Source: Lepidodermella squamata
Lineage: Eukaryota; Gastrotricha
DNA: 64,000 nucleotides
Assembly: GCA_047495785.1 (NCBI GenBank)
Contig: JBLDXI010000020.1
Coordinates: 1,612,001 to 1,676,000, forward strand
Reading direction: 5' to 3'
Both the position numbers and the translations under genes were made by a program. This document shows positions 36,101 to 51,100 of this stretch, in pieces (the stretch's first letter is position 1; the number at the start of each line of letters is the position of its first letter). The notes under the pieces are model-generated. The model was given only the letters and a program-made list of their open reading frames with translations. It searched no databases and was not told where the DNA came from.

Positions 36101-39100
36101 CAAACGCCTCCCAGAATACGAAAACCTCGCCAAACATTGCCTGAGAGCGGCGTAGGGCTAATGTAACGTTAGGCTTCGAATCTTCGTTCGCAATAGGTCG
36201 TTGGTCGCAATCGAACCCAATACGGCCATTCCATAGATCGTTTCGCTCGATCGTGACCATAGTGAACCATTTCCCCTCGGTTTCGCTGGCTAGCCTCGCG
36301 CCGCCGACTGGCCGAGACAGGTAGACGGCGAAAGTTTCGTCCCCTTCGGCGATTTCGTCTTCCGAGAGTCGGACCGAGATTTTGGCCTGGCGTTGTCCGG
36401 ATTGCAGTACGACAACTTTGTCGAGTTGGCGGTAGTCGGCTTCTGTTGTAGCAACGGTAACAGCTGGCCGGGATGATAAAAGTGGCCATAAATTGGTGCG
36501 TTCAACTTCAACTAGCCACGGCTCAGAAGTGCTGGCAGTTCGGACTGTAACCGCAACCTCCCCAGCAGCGCCCACTAACACAAAAAAAATCAAATAAAAA
36601 TATAAGAAAATTATAAAAAAATTACCAAGTCGGTTGATGATAATGTTGGCAACTCGGCCACTTTCCGAGACATTCGAGCGTTCGACGTCGATGGTGAGAA
36701 CGCCGAACGGGTCGCTGTTAGCTCCGATGGTGATCATCGAGTAATTAGCGATTTGGCTGATCCGGGGAGAGCGAGGTGCCTCTGACGAAATAACCTCAGT
36801 CGGCAACTTCGCAACTCGAGTTATATTCACGAAGAAGTACTCGGAAGGTTCAGGTTCCGCATCACGATTTATCTGAAATTTACAAACAGATGAAACAAAA
36901 TTAAAGAGTTTTAATGCAACCAACCGTGACAGAAATAGTTCCGAGCGACTGGCCGTTTGAAATCAAAACCGAACCAGACTGAGATGGGACCTCATAGTCC
37001 AGACCAGGTTTCGCCGTTCCAGGTACGAATGTGTAGTAGACCATAATCGGGGCTAAACTGCCGTACAATCTCTCGACTGTGATGGTCACGCGACCTGAAT
37101 CTTCCGTGCCCTTGACATCGCGAGACAGCTCGGCAATTCTGACCAGGCCGTACCGTTCAATATCAGTCGTTCGATGGTCTTCATTCGGGCCGAACTCCGC
37201 ACCTCCGTCTACGAGAGATTCCGGATTCTCCCCGACAAAGTGGATCCGGTAAACGCGACACGGTTCCGCCTCACCGGAGGGTCTGACCCAGATAATGGCT
37301 TTATCTTCTCCGTGATTGATTTCCAAGCTTCCTTCACTAGGTTCAAGACGGCCCGCTGTGAACTGGCCTTCTTTCCCAGTATCTTGCGTCCAGTATAGGC
37401 GAAGGTTACCGTAGGTACCACGGCGGGTGACTACAACACGAGCAGCTCCAGTATTCTCGTCAACTAATGAGATAGGATCTTCGAATGCGACGATGCTATT
37501 TGCAGCTTCGGGTGAGGTCTTGATCTTCGCAATGTTCACGTCCAAAGTTGGTCGACTACTTTCGGCTATGATAGGTACCAAGGCCTCTTTCGCCGCATCG
37601 AGTAGTTCGACTCGAATCAACTGAACCGTGAAATTGCTGTCAGGATGCAGGAAGAACTTCGAGCCACGTGATAGCCGAACGATTTCCGAGGCCCACGATT
37701 TCCCCTCAGGGAATTCGATCAGCTCAGTTCGTGGTAGCAAGCCTGAAGCGCGACCTGGTGGGGATTCGTGGCGAAGGGAGTAGGTCAGTCGAGCGCGACC
37801 GAAGTTACCAGCCCGGCGCGTGAAGTTCAGCAGCAAAGTTCGCGACATATCAGCCTTCCTCACGATAAACTGCTGGTTGGATGAATTTATCGCAAAAACA
37901 CCGAACGGGTGGTCATTCGCGCTAATGACGAACTGAGCGAAGGTATCTTTATGGTCTAGTTCAGCGCCACCAGTTGCGCCAACTAGGGCGATAACAAACT
38001 GTTCGCGAAGTTCGGGAATGTCGTCCGGTAGGACTAAAACAGTGATTTCAGCAGATGATACACCGTTTTCTAATGTGACATTCCCACTCGGTGGCCAAAC
38101 ATCAGGAGCGGCTACGTCGATTGGACCCCGCAATTCCCATTTGACAGTCACCCTACCAACCGTGTTATCGCGACGCTCGATTCGGAAACTTAGCGTGACA
38201 TTAGCCTCACCCTCTGGTTCGGAGATTGTTCGCAGACTCAGCGATTCGCCGACAAACTTGAAAACACCGTTCGGGTGCCCGAATTTCGCCATGGTGATAG
38301 ACAGGGCGCCGTAGTTCGGATCGATTTCTCCCGCCTCTGTTGGGGAGGGTGGTATCGGGGTGACTCGGACTATTTTAAGCCAGAATTTCTTCTCAGGCTC
38401 CCACACGTTGTTATGGCCTCGGATGAGGATGGGCAGATCCCGGAAGCCGCCCGTTCCATCATTCCACTCGAAATCGCCCTGAAACTCGCAACCGTCTCCG
38501 TTAGGTGTCGGGCAAATATCGTCACCGCTAAGAACGGGTTTAGTCATATCATCAGGGCCGAATAGCTGCCACATCAGGCGCTGCTTCACATGCAAACCGC
38601 CACTTCGCTCGATTCTCGCAACGATTTCCGTTTCATTGAAGACGTTTGGTAGCTTCATCCGGGTCGCGCCAACAAACGCGAAACGGCCGTTCGGGAAGTC
38701 GGATTTAGCAATCGTGACGCGGCACCGATTCAGCGCCCTGTCAATCATCGCACCACCTGTTGCGTTGACCAGGATAACGTTGAAAACCCCGGCGGCCTCC
38801 GGCATTGTATCATCGACGAGGCGGATTGAAATCGTAGCGTTACTCTGCCCGTCCTCGATAGCGACCTCGCCAGCTACGTCGTAAAAATCGGTCCATTGCG
38901 CAGTTTCCACCTCAACTTTGTACAGGACTGTCACTCGGCCATAGGTACCCGGTTGCCGGGTTATCAGCAACTCAGCCCGGCCTGACTCTTCAACAGCGAT
39001 GATTGAATCACTCGCAAAGGCAACAATACCAGCTGAGTTATCATTCGCGGAGATGACTACGGCGACCGATGATTGCACCGGGTCTAAAGCCGGTGCTAAA

Positions 39101-42100
39101 TCAGGCGTGACCCATTTGTTCTTCCCGATTTGTAACCGGGTCAAATTAAGGTCATTCACATGAGGCGGTCGCAGTGAAACACTGGTTAAATTGACGAAAA
39201 ACTGCTCATTCGGTTCCGGCGTGTCGTCCTGGTATATCGGAATTTCCAGCGTCATCCTCGTTTGACCGGCAATGAATAACAGCCGGCCGGCGACTGGCTT
39301 GAAATCGCGCGGAGAGGCTGTATCAGTCGACGTCGTGAAGCCAACGTCGACCGAGCCGATTTTACCGAAACGGCGTTCGACGGTGAGGCAGACCGATTTG
39401 AAATCCTCGTCCACATACACAACCGGGTCTCCGATTATGGTGAACAGGCCGTGGGGGTAATCACTGGCTACGACCAAAACCGACACGGTTGAATGGGCGT
39501 GGTCCAGCGACGCAGCCGAGGCTACAGCAGATAGGAGGCGGAGTTCAAATGATTCAGCAAGCTGAGGTTCGTTATCGTCGCGAACTTGGAGCGTGATAGT
39601 AGCTTCAGCCGCCCGGTCTTCGAAAATTACCTGCCCCTCGGCGGTGAGGAATCGGCCCCTACCGCCAGACGGGCCAAGTTGCCAATCGACAGCGACCTCG
39701 CCGTAAATGCCGTTCTCTCGCATTAGGACTATGTCGACCTTACCCTGGTAGTCAGAATCGTCGAATGACGGCTCAGCGACTATCACTTTTTCGTAGCCAG
39801 GCTTTATCCGGACTACGCCACTCGCACCCGGGTCAGCTCGAATGATGATAACCGCATCGGAACCAGCCGGCGCCAGTTCGGCTAGCGTATCATTAGGAAC
39901 CAGCGATAGGATGAAGGCTTCGGTTCCTTCGAGTTCTTCGTCAGCTTTCGCCCGTAGGCAGACTTCTTTCACGATTTCACCCGGCGCGAAGGTCAGCACG
40001 CCAGAATAGGGTGGTAAGAAGTCTTGAGACGCGTTTGCACTCAAAACCCAGCGTAACTTGACCGTTCCCTCAGTTCCGTGTTGCCGAACGACCCGCACTG
40101 TAAGTTGGCTGGCCGGGTCAAAGTCTCGAACAGGCTCAGACAGAATGAGCTGAAATCATAAAACAGAAATCTCAAGTTAGGCAAAAACAGCCAATGTGAG
40201 CTGGCATGCATGAAATAGCGTGAAGTAACAGGCTTGGAAATGAAGAAATCGTGAGATTTCGCTGCCGAATTCCGTGAGCTCTAGAAGCATGCTTATTGAG
40301 AAAACAATAGGGATTTTTACCGAAAAATTAGCCATTAAATTAGTAATATCCAGCTCTTCAGAACTGCCTATGGCATCGAGCATCTGTCCGAGCGAAAAAT
40401 CAGGGAAATGAATAAAAAAGGGAAAAATTGAGTTAAAACCACAAAGGGGAAAAACGGGATTCAATGCGGATATTTTCAAAAATGTCTTACCGGTTGAGTG
40501 AGATCGAAAGAGAAGACACCATGCGGTGAATCATTGCGTTTAATGACGACTTTGACCGTGTTGCAAACACCAAGCCGTCCGCCGCCAATGACTTGCGTTA
40601 AAATGACATCGAAAACCTCGTCATTCTCGGGGATCGCATCGTCAACAACCGCGATGATAATGCCACTGACTCGTTGGTTGTCCTCAAAGGTGACAGTACC
40701 CATGCTAGGCGCGTAATCGCTTGGCGACGCGCTGCCGGGTCGAGTTTCCCAGTGGACAACCAGCCGGCCAGCCGAGCCGGTATGCCGAACAAGCGGCAAT
40801 TCGATCGAAGCGTCTTGCCCGATGATTTCATAGGCAGTCACCGAGGTCGGTAATTTGCTGATATCGAACTCAATGACCCCGTTCGCGTCATCATTAGCCG
40901 GTATGACTACAACCGCACTTTGCCGTTGCCGCTTGATAGACGGCGGCGCCCCGCGGCGTCGCTCGCCCGGCGCCAACCGGACTGAAGTCAAATTCAGCGT
41001 GAATTGCTCGGCCTCTTCCGGCAGATCGTCAGCGATTATCGTCACCCCGATCGGGACCCGCTTTTGCCCGTTCGTTATCGTAACCTTCCCGTCAATAACC
41101 GGGACGAAATCAGCACCTGGGGTGGCGGGAGCCTTGGCGGAAGACTGGTTGCTAATACTTATCGTGTCCAAAACCAGGCGGACCGGAGTTGATGGGACTG
41201 AGGCGGAAACCTGGTAATGAACCTCCAAGGTACCCTCGCTACCCTGTTCTCGCACTATGAACACAGTTTTTCGGTAATCTCGAGGTTCTTCGTAAGCCGT
41301 TACTACCACAGATTCCCAGCCGATAACTCCATGGGGCGAGTCATTCGCGAGAATTATGATTTTCGCCGTAGCCTGGTCGCCAATTCTAGCCGGGACTGAA
41401 GATGGCCCTAGCTGGTCTAAAACAACCGCAGCATATTCGTCAAGCTCCGGTTCAGGGTCATCAGGGATCGATAGCTGAATTCTAGCCGAGTTCTGCCCGT
41501 GTTCGAAAATGACCTCGCCGAAAAGTGGGGAGATATCGCGGTAACCGCCATCGGGTGGCGAAACTTGCCAGCGAACTCGAGCTGTGCCAAAGGTCCCGCC
41601 CCGTCGCACAACATTCAGAAAAACGACATTCGATAAGCCAACAATCTCATCAACTTCGATTAGTAATGAATCATTCGCGAAATCGATTATTCCATAGGCG
41701 TCGTCGTTAGTCCGGATCATGATTGCTACGCTTGACTGGTTTTCAGCTATCTCACAATCGCCCAACGGGTTTCGAAGTTGAAGCACGAAAGTTTCATTCA
41801 CCTCGGGCTCGTCATCATCTAAAACCGTGAGCATTGAGCTAAGTGGGCCCCGCTGGTTATGTAGCAGCGTAAAAGTGACGCCAAGGGGTGCGAAGTCGCT
41901 GGCAGCCGGGTCGATGCGACTGATGCCGTAGACAACAGAACGGATTCCGTCGCAGTTGGTCGCCACCAATACCTCAAGAGGTTGGCCTAGGGACGGTTGA
42001 TTGATGACGCTGGGATACATCCCGCAGGATGAGTGGCCAGACCAGACTGGGATGAACTTCCCAGTGTGCTGGTTCCAACGGAACATTCGCGATGGACCAG

Positions 42101-45100
42101 TTTCTTCGGCAGTTATCAGCTCAACTGAAAAAATTGGATTGATTCAAAGAATTCTTGAGTAAAAACCAGCTTACGAGTTCCAGCTTTAGGTGATTTATGG
42201 AAGCTGATTTGCCGCACCCTGGACGCGTCGATATTTTGCAGGGGGACAAACCGCTCTGTCGCCGAGTGCCATTTGAAAATCGAAACGCTATCGCCAATAC
42301 TTTGACTCCCATCCGTCTTGTTGCTAACCTCGCTGTCAGGGGTTAGTTTCGCTGTAGCAATAGCCAAAAAGTGGTCCAGCTCGTTGAGCGAGGCGAATTG
42401 AGCATCGACAGCTGACGGAGCTTCAATGCCCTGTTTCAGCTCGAAATGGCCGGTTCCAGTGCCGTACCAGTACAGCCGGCAGCTCAGGCCATGCTCATGG
42501 GTTTCCATCGCGAAGTAATTCACGATCAACACGTATGTGCTGTTACGAATTGCGAATGGCAAAACGCGTCGAGCACCCTCGGTTCTCGTGGTCTGGAAAA
42601 AATTCAATAAAATCTCAAACAGGTTCAGAAAAAAGTTCATCATTCAGTTATTAAAGCAGGCAGAAATTTGTTAGGTTAAGGTGGGTTTTGAAACAATTTC
42701 CTTACAATATTGCAAAGAATAGAATCCACTCCATTTTTATCCTTTTTCATTTCCGAATTAAAATAAAATTAGAGATGAATTGAAACGATACGAACCTTTA
42801 TTCCAGAGTCGAAGAAGTAGTGAGCGTGGCGAGACCATTCGTGAACAGTCAGTTGAAGCACTGTATTGCCATCTTCATCGGCAAAATTTGCCATGGCGAG
42901 GTAGAGCTGAGGTCCGAAACTGAAGGTAGCTACGTCTCGAGCTCCCATTGAGTCAATATCTTGATGCTGTGAAAAGAAATTTAAATTATTATCGAAAACG
43001 GTTATCTTGGGCAGAGAATACATACCACAATCAAAGTTCCATCCTCGGCAACTCGATAAATCCGAGTTTTCGACCTTAACCGGCTCGGAATTCCGAAATT
43101 AGCGATGACAAGGTAGTGCACGTTTTCGTCCTGGAACGAGCTGGCGGCTACGGCGTTATCTGTCAAGATTGACTGAACAGCCACAAGACTTCCCTGCCAA
43201 CGGAACCACGTCGACTGCGCAACATTTTCCACCATTTGCTGGTGCGAAAATTGCGAATCGCCTTTACTGGTCAGATTTTCATTCTGATGCGCCGAATTAT
43301 CGAGCGCTGCTAACGGCCCGGTTGAAGTTGATGACAGCATTAGGAAGTAAGTGAAGCCGTACATATCGAACGAATACCATTTCACAGTCTCTGAGCCGTA
43401 CAAAAGTTGTAGTGGAGATAGCAAAACTTTGTTTGTATCTCTCGTGTAACCAGCTGTTTGAGGTACTGTGATGAGGTCGAATGAAACAGTGCCGCTTGTG
43501 CCGTATTCTCGCGTGATTTCGATCGGCAGGTGTTGTTGGCCGGGTAGCTCGTCAACCTCGAGAGACGTCTCGCAGGTCGCCCCATCCGCCTCTTTCAAAC
43601 ACATTTTGATCAAGCCACGCGGGTAGTCACTTGTCGAGACATTTATCTGGATTTGATAGGCGTTATCGTCGAGCCGGGCGCCGCCGGTTGGGTCGCGAAG
43701 GACAATTCCGAATCGCTGCGCTTCTTCCGGAATATCATCATCAACAACAGCCGCCCAGAACGAAACTCGGCTTTGGCCGTCGAGGAAAATCAGGGAGGTG
43801 TTGCTGACGATGAGATTGCCTTTGACTGGGTAGTCTGACAGCGCTACAACGTCGAGTTGAACGGAAGAAACGCCGAAATGACCCGGCCGACGTTCGACGA
43901 ATATCGTGACATTCGACAACGCGCCAGGCCTTTCGTTGGGTTCGGATAAACGAATCGGGCCGGGCGGCATTGCGAAGCCTATCGTACCAGCAGCTCCATC
44001 ATTCGCTCGAATTTCCACCGTCACTACAAAATTATGAAAATTTAGATTAGAATGCATAAGTGAAATTTAAAAAATCCTCCTTATAAAAGAATAAATTTAA
44101 AAATTCAAATTAAATTAAATTAATGAGGAAAAAAATTAAAGAATGTAAAATTACTTCTTTGAGGCGATCCTAAAACAACGCCATCCGGGTTCGGACTCGC
44201 CAGAATAAGCTCGATCAATTCGGGCGGTTCAGGAATATTATCGTCAACAATGGTCAAATTGACGGTCGCATTTCGCTGGCCAGGCCCGAATGTCAGCGTT
44301 TGATCGATGAAAACGAAATCGGATGTCAGCGTAGTTCTAGCCGAGGCGTAGATGTAGACACTAATATTGCCGAAATCACCGCGAAGGCGGTCAACAACGA
44401 TGTCGATATGACCAACACTTTCGTCCAGCGAAATGTGGGCAGTTCGGAAGGCTAGCTCTCCTAAAGTTCCGTCATTAGCCGCGATTATTCCGCAACCAGC
44501 TGCGTTTGTTGGAGCGAGCCTAGGCGGAGTTGTGTCGATAGCACCGCCGCCATTCATCTCAACCCAGTGAGAGGCAAGGTTAACGCCGACTAGCCTAAAG
44601 CCGAACATTTCATCCAATTCAGGCTCGTTATCGTCGATTATCATGAGCGGAATTTCTAACAACTGAGTTCCATTCAAAATCGTGGCAGTTGCTTCACGTT
44701 GAGTTTGAAGGTCTCTTTCCGATACTACGGCCGTGTGGCCACGTCTGATCGGGCATTGCTCGTTCAATGCGGCTTCAACGGCGTAGGTAACGACCACATC
44801 GCCCCAGGATCCCCGGTTTCGCCGGATTTGCATAACAGGCCGCGGGTCGCTCTCAGAAAACCGTGAAACAGCTCGAACTAGGCCGAAAACTCCGTGCGGG
44901 TCGTCAGACGGGCGAACAGAAATCGCAACCGTGGATAAGGTCTCATTCAAAACAGCACCGCCATCGCGATCAATACCCTGGGTCTCAGGCACGAGAAGCT
45001 GCAGGAAGTACCGCTCGCCAAACTCAGGCACACCGTCCGGGATCAGGTACAGCGTAATGTTCCGCTTCGTCTCGCCTTCGTTGAAATGAAGCTCGCCGTG

Positions 45101-48100
45101 ATTCGCGTTAATACTCGTCAAATTCGCGCTGTTGTTGTACTTATCGACAATAGACCACGGGATAGTGATCTTGCCTTTCGCAGGTTGGGATCGCGAGACT
45201 TGAATAGGCAGGGTATCGCCCTCAGAAACAATGTAGCTTTCGTTTTCGAAGCCGATGACACCCGCGACAAAATCGTTGGCGCGAATCACGACAACCACAG
45301 TCGAATTTTCGCCCAAAACAGCCCCGCCGTCAGGCTGCTTCAAATAAATCGTTATCGTCTCTCGCTCCTCTGGAATAGGGTCGTCTTTGATACTGATAGA
45401 AAATGCTGGAAAAAAATGAATTAAAAAATTGAATAATTAAGGATATTAATTTTTTACTTTGAACTGTCACGCCTGGTGCGAAGTAGAGCGTAGCGCTGTC
45501 GCCGGTGAAATCGCCGGCTTTGAACATGTCGCCAACAGGGGTTGCCGTAGAACTGGCGCGATCAACTGCCCATGTCACGGCGACGCTGCCCATCGAACCG
45601 CCCTGTCGCGATATAACCATATCAATCGCTCGATCAGCCTCGTCCACCTCAATGTAATTTCCACCAGCGAGTAGACTCAGCATCAACCGCCCGTTCGCAT
45701 CGTTGTTTTGAAGAATGGTCTGGAAAAGATAATTAAAAATTCACGATCTTCCTTAAAATTTAAGGCTATGAATTTACCACAAGGGCTGTGTCGTTTTTCC
45801 CTATTGTTGGTCGATTATTTTCTGCTAGAATTCCGCCACTCCATTCAGCGAGCCGGACGTCTTCGAGTTTTATCCTGAATGTTTCATTCAACTCAGGGAT
45901 TCCATCCGCCTTAATGATGACTGGCAGTGACGAGTTGGCAACACCAGCCGGAATCGAAGCGTAGAACTTTCCAGAGATAAAATCTCCGTCATCACCACTC
46001 TCCGCCCATCGCCCGTACAGCACCTCCTCAGCCTTGTACTTATTCTTAACCCAATACTCGCTCTCGTTCGAGTGGACTATATCGCTATTCCGATTGAATC
46101 GTTCGCCAGCAATCCATAACCGGCAGCCCTTGTCGTTAGCTGTGTTCGCTAATTGGCCATTCTCTTTAAGCACGGCGATTCCGATGTCGAAAGCCTCGCA
46201 ATTTTTATCAGTGAGACATTCGAGCTGACAAGCAGTCATATCGTCGATAGGATTGCCAGATTGGGTGGTGCCTAGCCGGAACGATCTCGCATTTTGAGTA
46301 CGTCGATACCCACGAAATCCGAACTCGAAGAAATTCGACGGACTTTCGTTGAGAACGTCGAGAATATCGGAGATGTTCAAAGGCTCTACAACATAAGTCA
46401 CGTGAAGCGTCCCGAAAGTTCCGCCACTTCGATGCACGCCGATCGCGTGTTTTACCGGCGCAGCGTTTTCCCAAGCTGAAAATTCAGTCTGGCAAAAATT
46501 GATAGTCCCGTGCGGGTTATCATTCGCCCTGATTGTCAGGTGGTAAACGCGCTCGGCCGGTGGTCCTAATTCAGCGCCATCAGTCGCAAAATCCAGCGAA
46601 ATTTCAACAACTTCATCGATTTCAGGCACATCGTCTGCTAGGACGTAGAGGCTAATCATCGCCGAATCAGCGCCGGTGTTGAAGAACAAAGTTCCGTTGG
46701 TGGGGTGAACGTCATCAATCGCCGGTTTTCCGTCGATAGTCGCGGACCATCGGGCCTTTACGATACCGGTTAAGCCCCGTTTTCGCCTGACTACGATGTT
46801 GTTGACTAGGACTCGGTTCCCAACAGGCTCTTCAATCGATTGATGGGCAGGCTGGCGGAAGACGAGCAGCCCATTCGGGGAGTCACTAGCCGCAATTGTT
46901 ACAACAGCTCGTTTCGGCCAACCGACCTTGACCCCGCCAAAAGTGGTCTGGGGCATCAATTCAACGGCGAAAACCTCGCCAGTTTCGGGCATCAGATCGT
47001 CGACGATTAGGATCGGAAGTGACTTCTCCGTCTCGCCATGTTCGAGCCAGACCTCGTAGCCCCCGTTGGCCTCAAAATCTTGATGCTCGATCGCAGTGCC
47101 GTTTTCGAGTCGGAATTTCACGCCAACTTTGCCGTATGACCCTTTCTCCCGAACAATTTTAAGCGGGAACTCGCCGAATTCTATCGTGGCGTTTGCACCC
47201 TCTCTACCCTCGCTAACCGTAAGGTATTCATGAGACAACTGCAAAACGCCATGAGCATCGTCATTCGCGACAATAATAACCTCGGCATAAGCTTCAGACC
47301 GCGGGCAAATCGTCGGTTCTACAACGAAAATGTCCCGAGTTCGGTTTTGAAGCAACGATTTTTTCGAAGAAGTCCGCGCCATAGTTGGCACGTCAGACGT
47401 GAATTTCGGATCAGCGACTCTGACTGCGGTGATGATGATGAACAAACTTTCGTCATCTTCCGGGTCTGAATCGTCGATTATGTTGCCTAGCATGATTTCT
47501 TTATCGCTAACGCCCTCGTCGAAATACGTGTGCAAAACGTGTTGCTGCGTTCTAGTTCGATAGTCCATGCCGAATTTCGCGCGGCGTTTCGGCTCCAGGC
47601 CAAGTGGTTGAGGCACTGGTGGTTCCTCCTTAGACCCCATGACCTTGAAGGTGACCTGGACCCGCCCGAAAAGACCAGCTCTTCGGCTGATATTGAACCT
47701 TAACTCGCTGGAATTCTCGAACACTCGCAACGGTCTAAAGTCGTTTTTGATGAAAAACTCGCCGTAAGGGTTGTCGTTAGCCGCAATCGTGAAGTTACAC
47801 AGAGCCTTAGCGTCCTTAGCAACGGAGCCTCGAGACGCTTCGACGAGTTGGAAAGTGACCATTTCCGGTAGTTCAGGCAGGTCATCATCAACAACTTCGA
47901 CCAAAACTGTCGCGGCTTTTTGCCCGGGTCGGAAGGTCGCGAATCCCGAGCTGGGCCGCACGTCGTTGATTCCATCCTGAGTAACCTGCCAACGAACCTC
48001 AGCCGCGTCGAATGAGCCACCCTGCCTCACGATTTTCAACGGAATCGTCGCGATATTAGCCCCGTCAGACTCGGCAACCATCGCCCCGCAGGCGGTTTCA

Positions 48101-51100
48101 TCGAAAAGAAACTCTCCGTAAGGGAAGTCAGATTCAGTGATGATAATCTTAGCCCTGCCCGCGATAGCGCTGACCGTTGAACCACCTGTTGGATTAAGCA
48201 GTTCAACGAAGAAGTACTTCGAAGGTTCAGGGATTGAATTGTCGAAAATGGTGATGTTAATCTCGGCCGAATCCTCCCCCTCCTCTAGTCCGATGAATCC
48301 AGCAGCGGCTTGATAATCGCCATGGGCCTTCGCAGTGCCGTCAACAGTTCGAAACTCAACAGTCACCTTGCCCATAGTTCCTTGACTTCTTTGAATCGTT
48401 AGTGCGAAGGGCTTACTCTCCTCTTCCCTCGCGATTTGAGGCAGAATTTCAACAGGCTTTATCGGCCGGCCTTTGTGTTCACAAGGCACTGTAGGGCAGA
48501 ATTGGAACAGCCCGTTCGGCGAATCATTAGGCTGGATCCATAGCTCAGCCCTATCGTGGTCTGGGTGGATACTCGCGCCACTGGTCGGCGTCGACCCGAT
48601 CTCGCCATCAGCTACCGAAGTTCCTTCGATCAACAGAATGAATCTCTCCGCCCCTTCAGCCTCGGCGTCTTTCCTAGGCATTAGTGATAGCGTCATTTGC
48701 CGGACTCCGTTGTTGAACACAACATTGCCCTTAGCCTGTTCGAAATCGCTGTCAGCAAGCAGTTCCCGGCCGTCCTGTTTCACCTCATTAACGTGCCACG
48801 AAACTGAAACTTGATCAGCATCGCCACGTTGCCGCTCAATCGTGCAGTTGACCATTATTCCCTCGGCAACATCTGTCTCGGGCTTGCAGGAGCGAAGCAG
48901 GAACAGGCCGTTCGCGTTGTCGCTTTTTAGGACAGTCACCTTAGCGCTACCATCAGATGCCAGAATCTCAGCCCCTCCACTAACGTCCATCAATTTGACG
49001 GAGAAAACTTCATTCGCCTCTTCCTCGTCATCATCGACTGTGACCAGGGTCAAACTGTCGGTTTGATGGCCGCTTGGGAAGTCGACATACCCGTTAACTG
49101 GGTGGATGTCCTTTTGGCTGGGCAGCGAGAATAACTCCTGCATCTCTCCGTCTTGAATTGGCCGGGAATAGAGGCGGAAATCTTGAACTAGCCCGAAGAA
49201 TGGCTGGCCACCTGAAACATCAGCGCCAACAACAATTCTGCCAGAACTCGATATACTGAAGTCCGGTCCAGATTCGAGGAAGCTAAAAAAAACTGCGATA
49301 ATTATCCGGATTTTCGGAAAATTTAAGCTTACAAATTTTTGATCAAAGTGCCGTTGAGAGATACTCCAATATTACGCTGCCGATCTCGTTTAACATCGAT
49401 TTTTTCGAAGCAGTTCACCGCGACGAAATGCCAGTTACCATCGGTGATATGTGAGGGTAACATCGCGATTAAACGATGATTCCGAACATGAACTAGCAGT
49501 TCATTAGGGTGGCCTAACTGCAAGGCTAGACTGAACTCAGCGTGGCCACTGCGAGTGTCAGCTTTTGCAAACAAAAACTGCGGCTCGCCGATTACCTTCG
49601 TCGCCGGTTTGATCCAGAAACTGAGCGCGAATCCCTCTGAAAAGAAATTCGGGCCGGGGATTCGGCGCTTTGGCATGAAAATCGGTTCGCCTTTCAGTTC
49701 ATAGACATCAGTTTGGGTGTATGGCAATCGAACGTCAGCTCTTCGGACAATGAAATCAGGAGCGTCGATTAGCAAGTCGCGAAACGGCGGAATTTTCCCG
49801 GCAATGCCGTAGGAGTACATCTCCCAAATCGCTCGGATAGTCCCATTCAAACCCCGCAAACGATTCACATCGATCGTAACTCTGCTATTCCGATGATACC
49901 CAGGCAGGAAGTCTTCATCGACCCGAACCTCCCGGAATAGGATGGGGAACGTGATTAAACCATATGGCTGGTCGTTTTCTACGATCGTAACTTGAGCCCG
50001 GCGACCATCTTCCGCAATTCGAGCCGATTCAGTGTCGTAGATTTGGTACAACTCGACCTCGTAGGTTTCGTTGAATTCAGGCACTTCGTCGTCGATTGGG
50101 ATTAAATCGAATTTTTTAACGATTTCACCCTCGTCGAAAGTGACGCTTCCATTCGGTGGGGAGAACTCCTTGCACCCAGCCGGGGTGACAAGGCGCCATA
50201 GAAGGGTGACCTGGCCGAAGTAGCTCTTCTCGCGGAGAACTCCGATTTTAATTGCCTGACCCTCGTCGCCGTAGTGAACAGCCGGTGGCTCGAAGCGAAA
50301 AACTCCGGCGGCTTCGTCATTATTCGCTATGGTCACTGTCACCTCTGTATTTCCGAAAATCACGCATTCCCCAGTCGCGTCGGATAGAATGACCTTGAAA
50401 GTCTCGTCAGCCTCAGGCTCGTCGTCGTCGACAATATCGATCGTAATCGGTTTGTGACTCTCCCCCGGGCCGAAAACGACCTGGCGCGCGGCGAGGGGCG
50501 AGAAATCTCGACCAGCCTTCGCCGATTGGTCGATGGTAGAAATTCGGACCGAGCATTCGACAGTCACGTTTTCGCGAACTATGTCCATTTGAAGCTCGGC
50601 GCCTTCTTTCACAGTAATCCGATCAGAGCCAGCAAATTCGATTTGGTAGTCATTTTGCGGGATGAAAATATTAGCTACGGTATTTGTATCACTTCGAGAT
50701 AATCTAGCGCCTCCCTCGACTTCTTTCAATCTTATTATGAAATGCTCCATCGGCTCTGGAATTGCGTCATCGACCACAGATAACTGAATTTTTTGCCTAG
50801 TCTCCGCCTCGGCGAAGTGGAGCTTCCCAGATGAGATACGAAATTGCGTGGTAGGGTCGACGAAATCAGCGCTGCCTTGAGGCGGTATGAATTCGAGTTG
50901 CCACGAAACGGTCGCCGAGCCGAAACTGCCGCGTTTTCGAATCACAACTAATTCTTTCGACTCGCCCTCGCCTATGACCTCAGAAATTCCAGATTCGGAA
51001 AATTGAAACACGCCATGTGGGTCGTCATTCGCCGGAATAGTGACGGCTAATGAGGCTATAGCGTCATTTATGACAATTGGGGCGTCTCGGAACGACCGAA

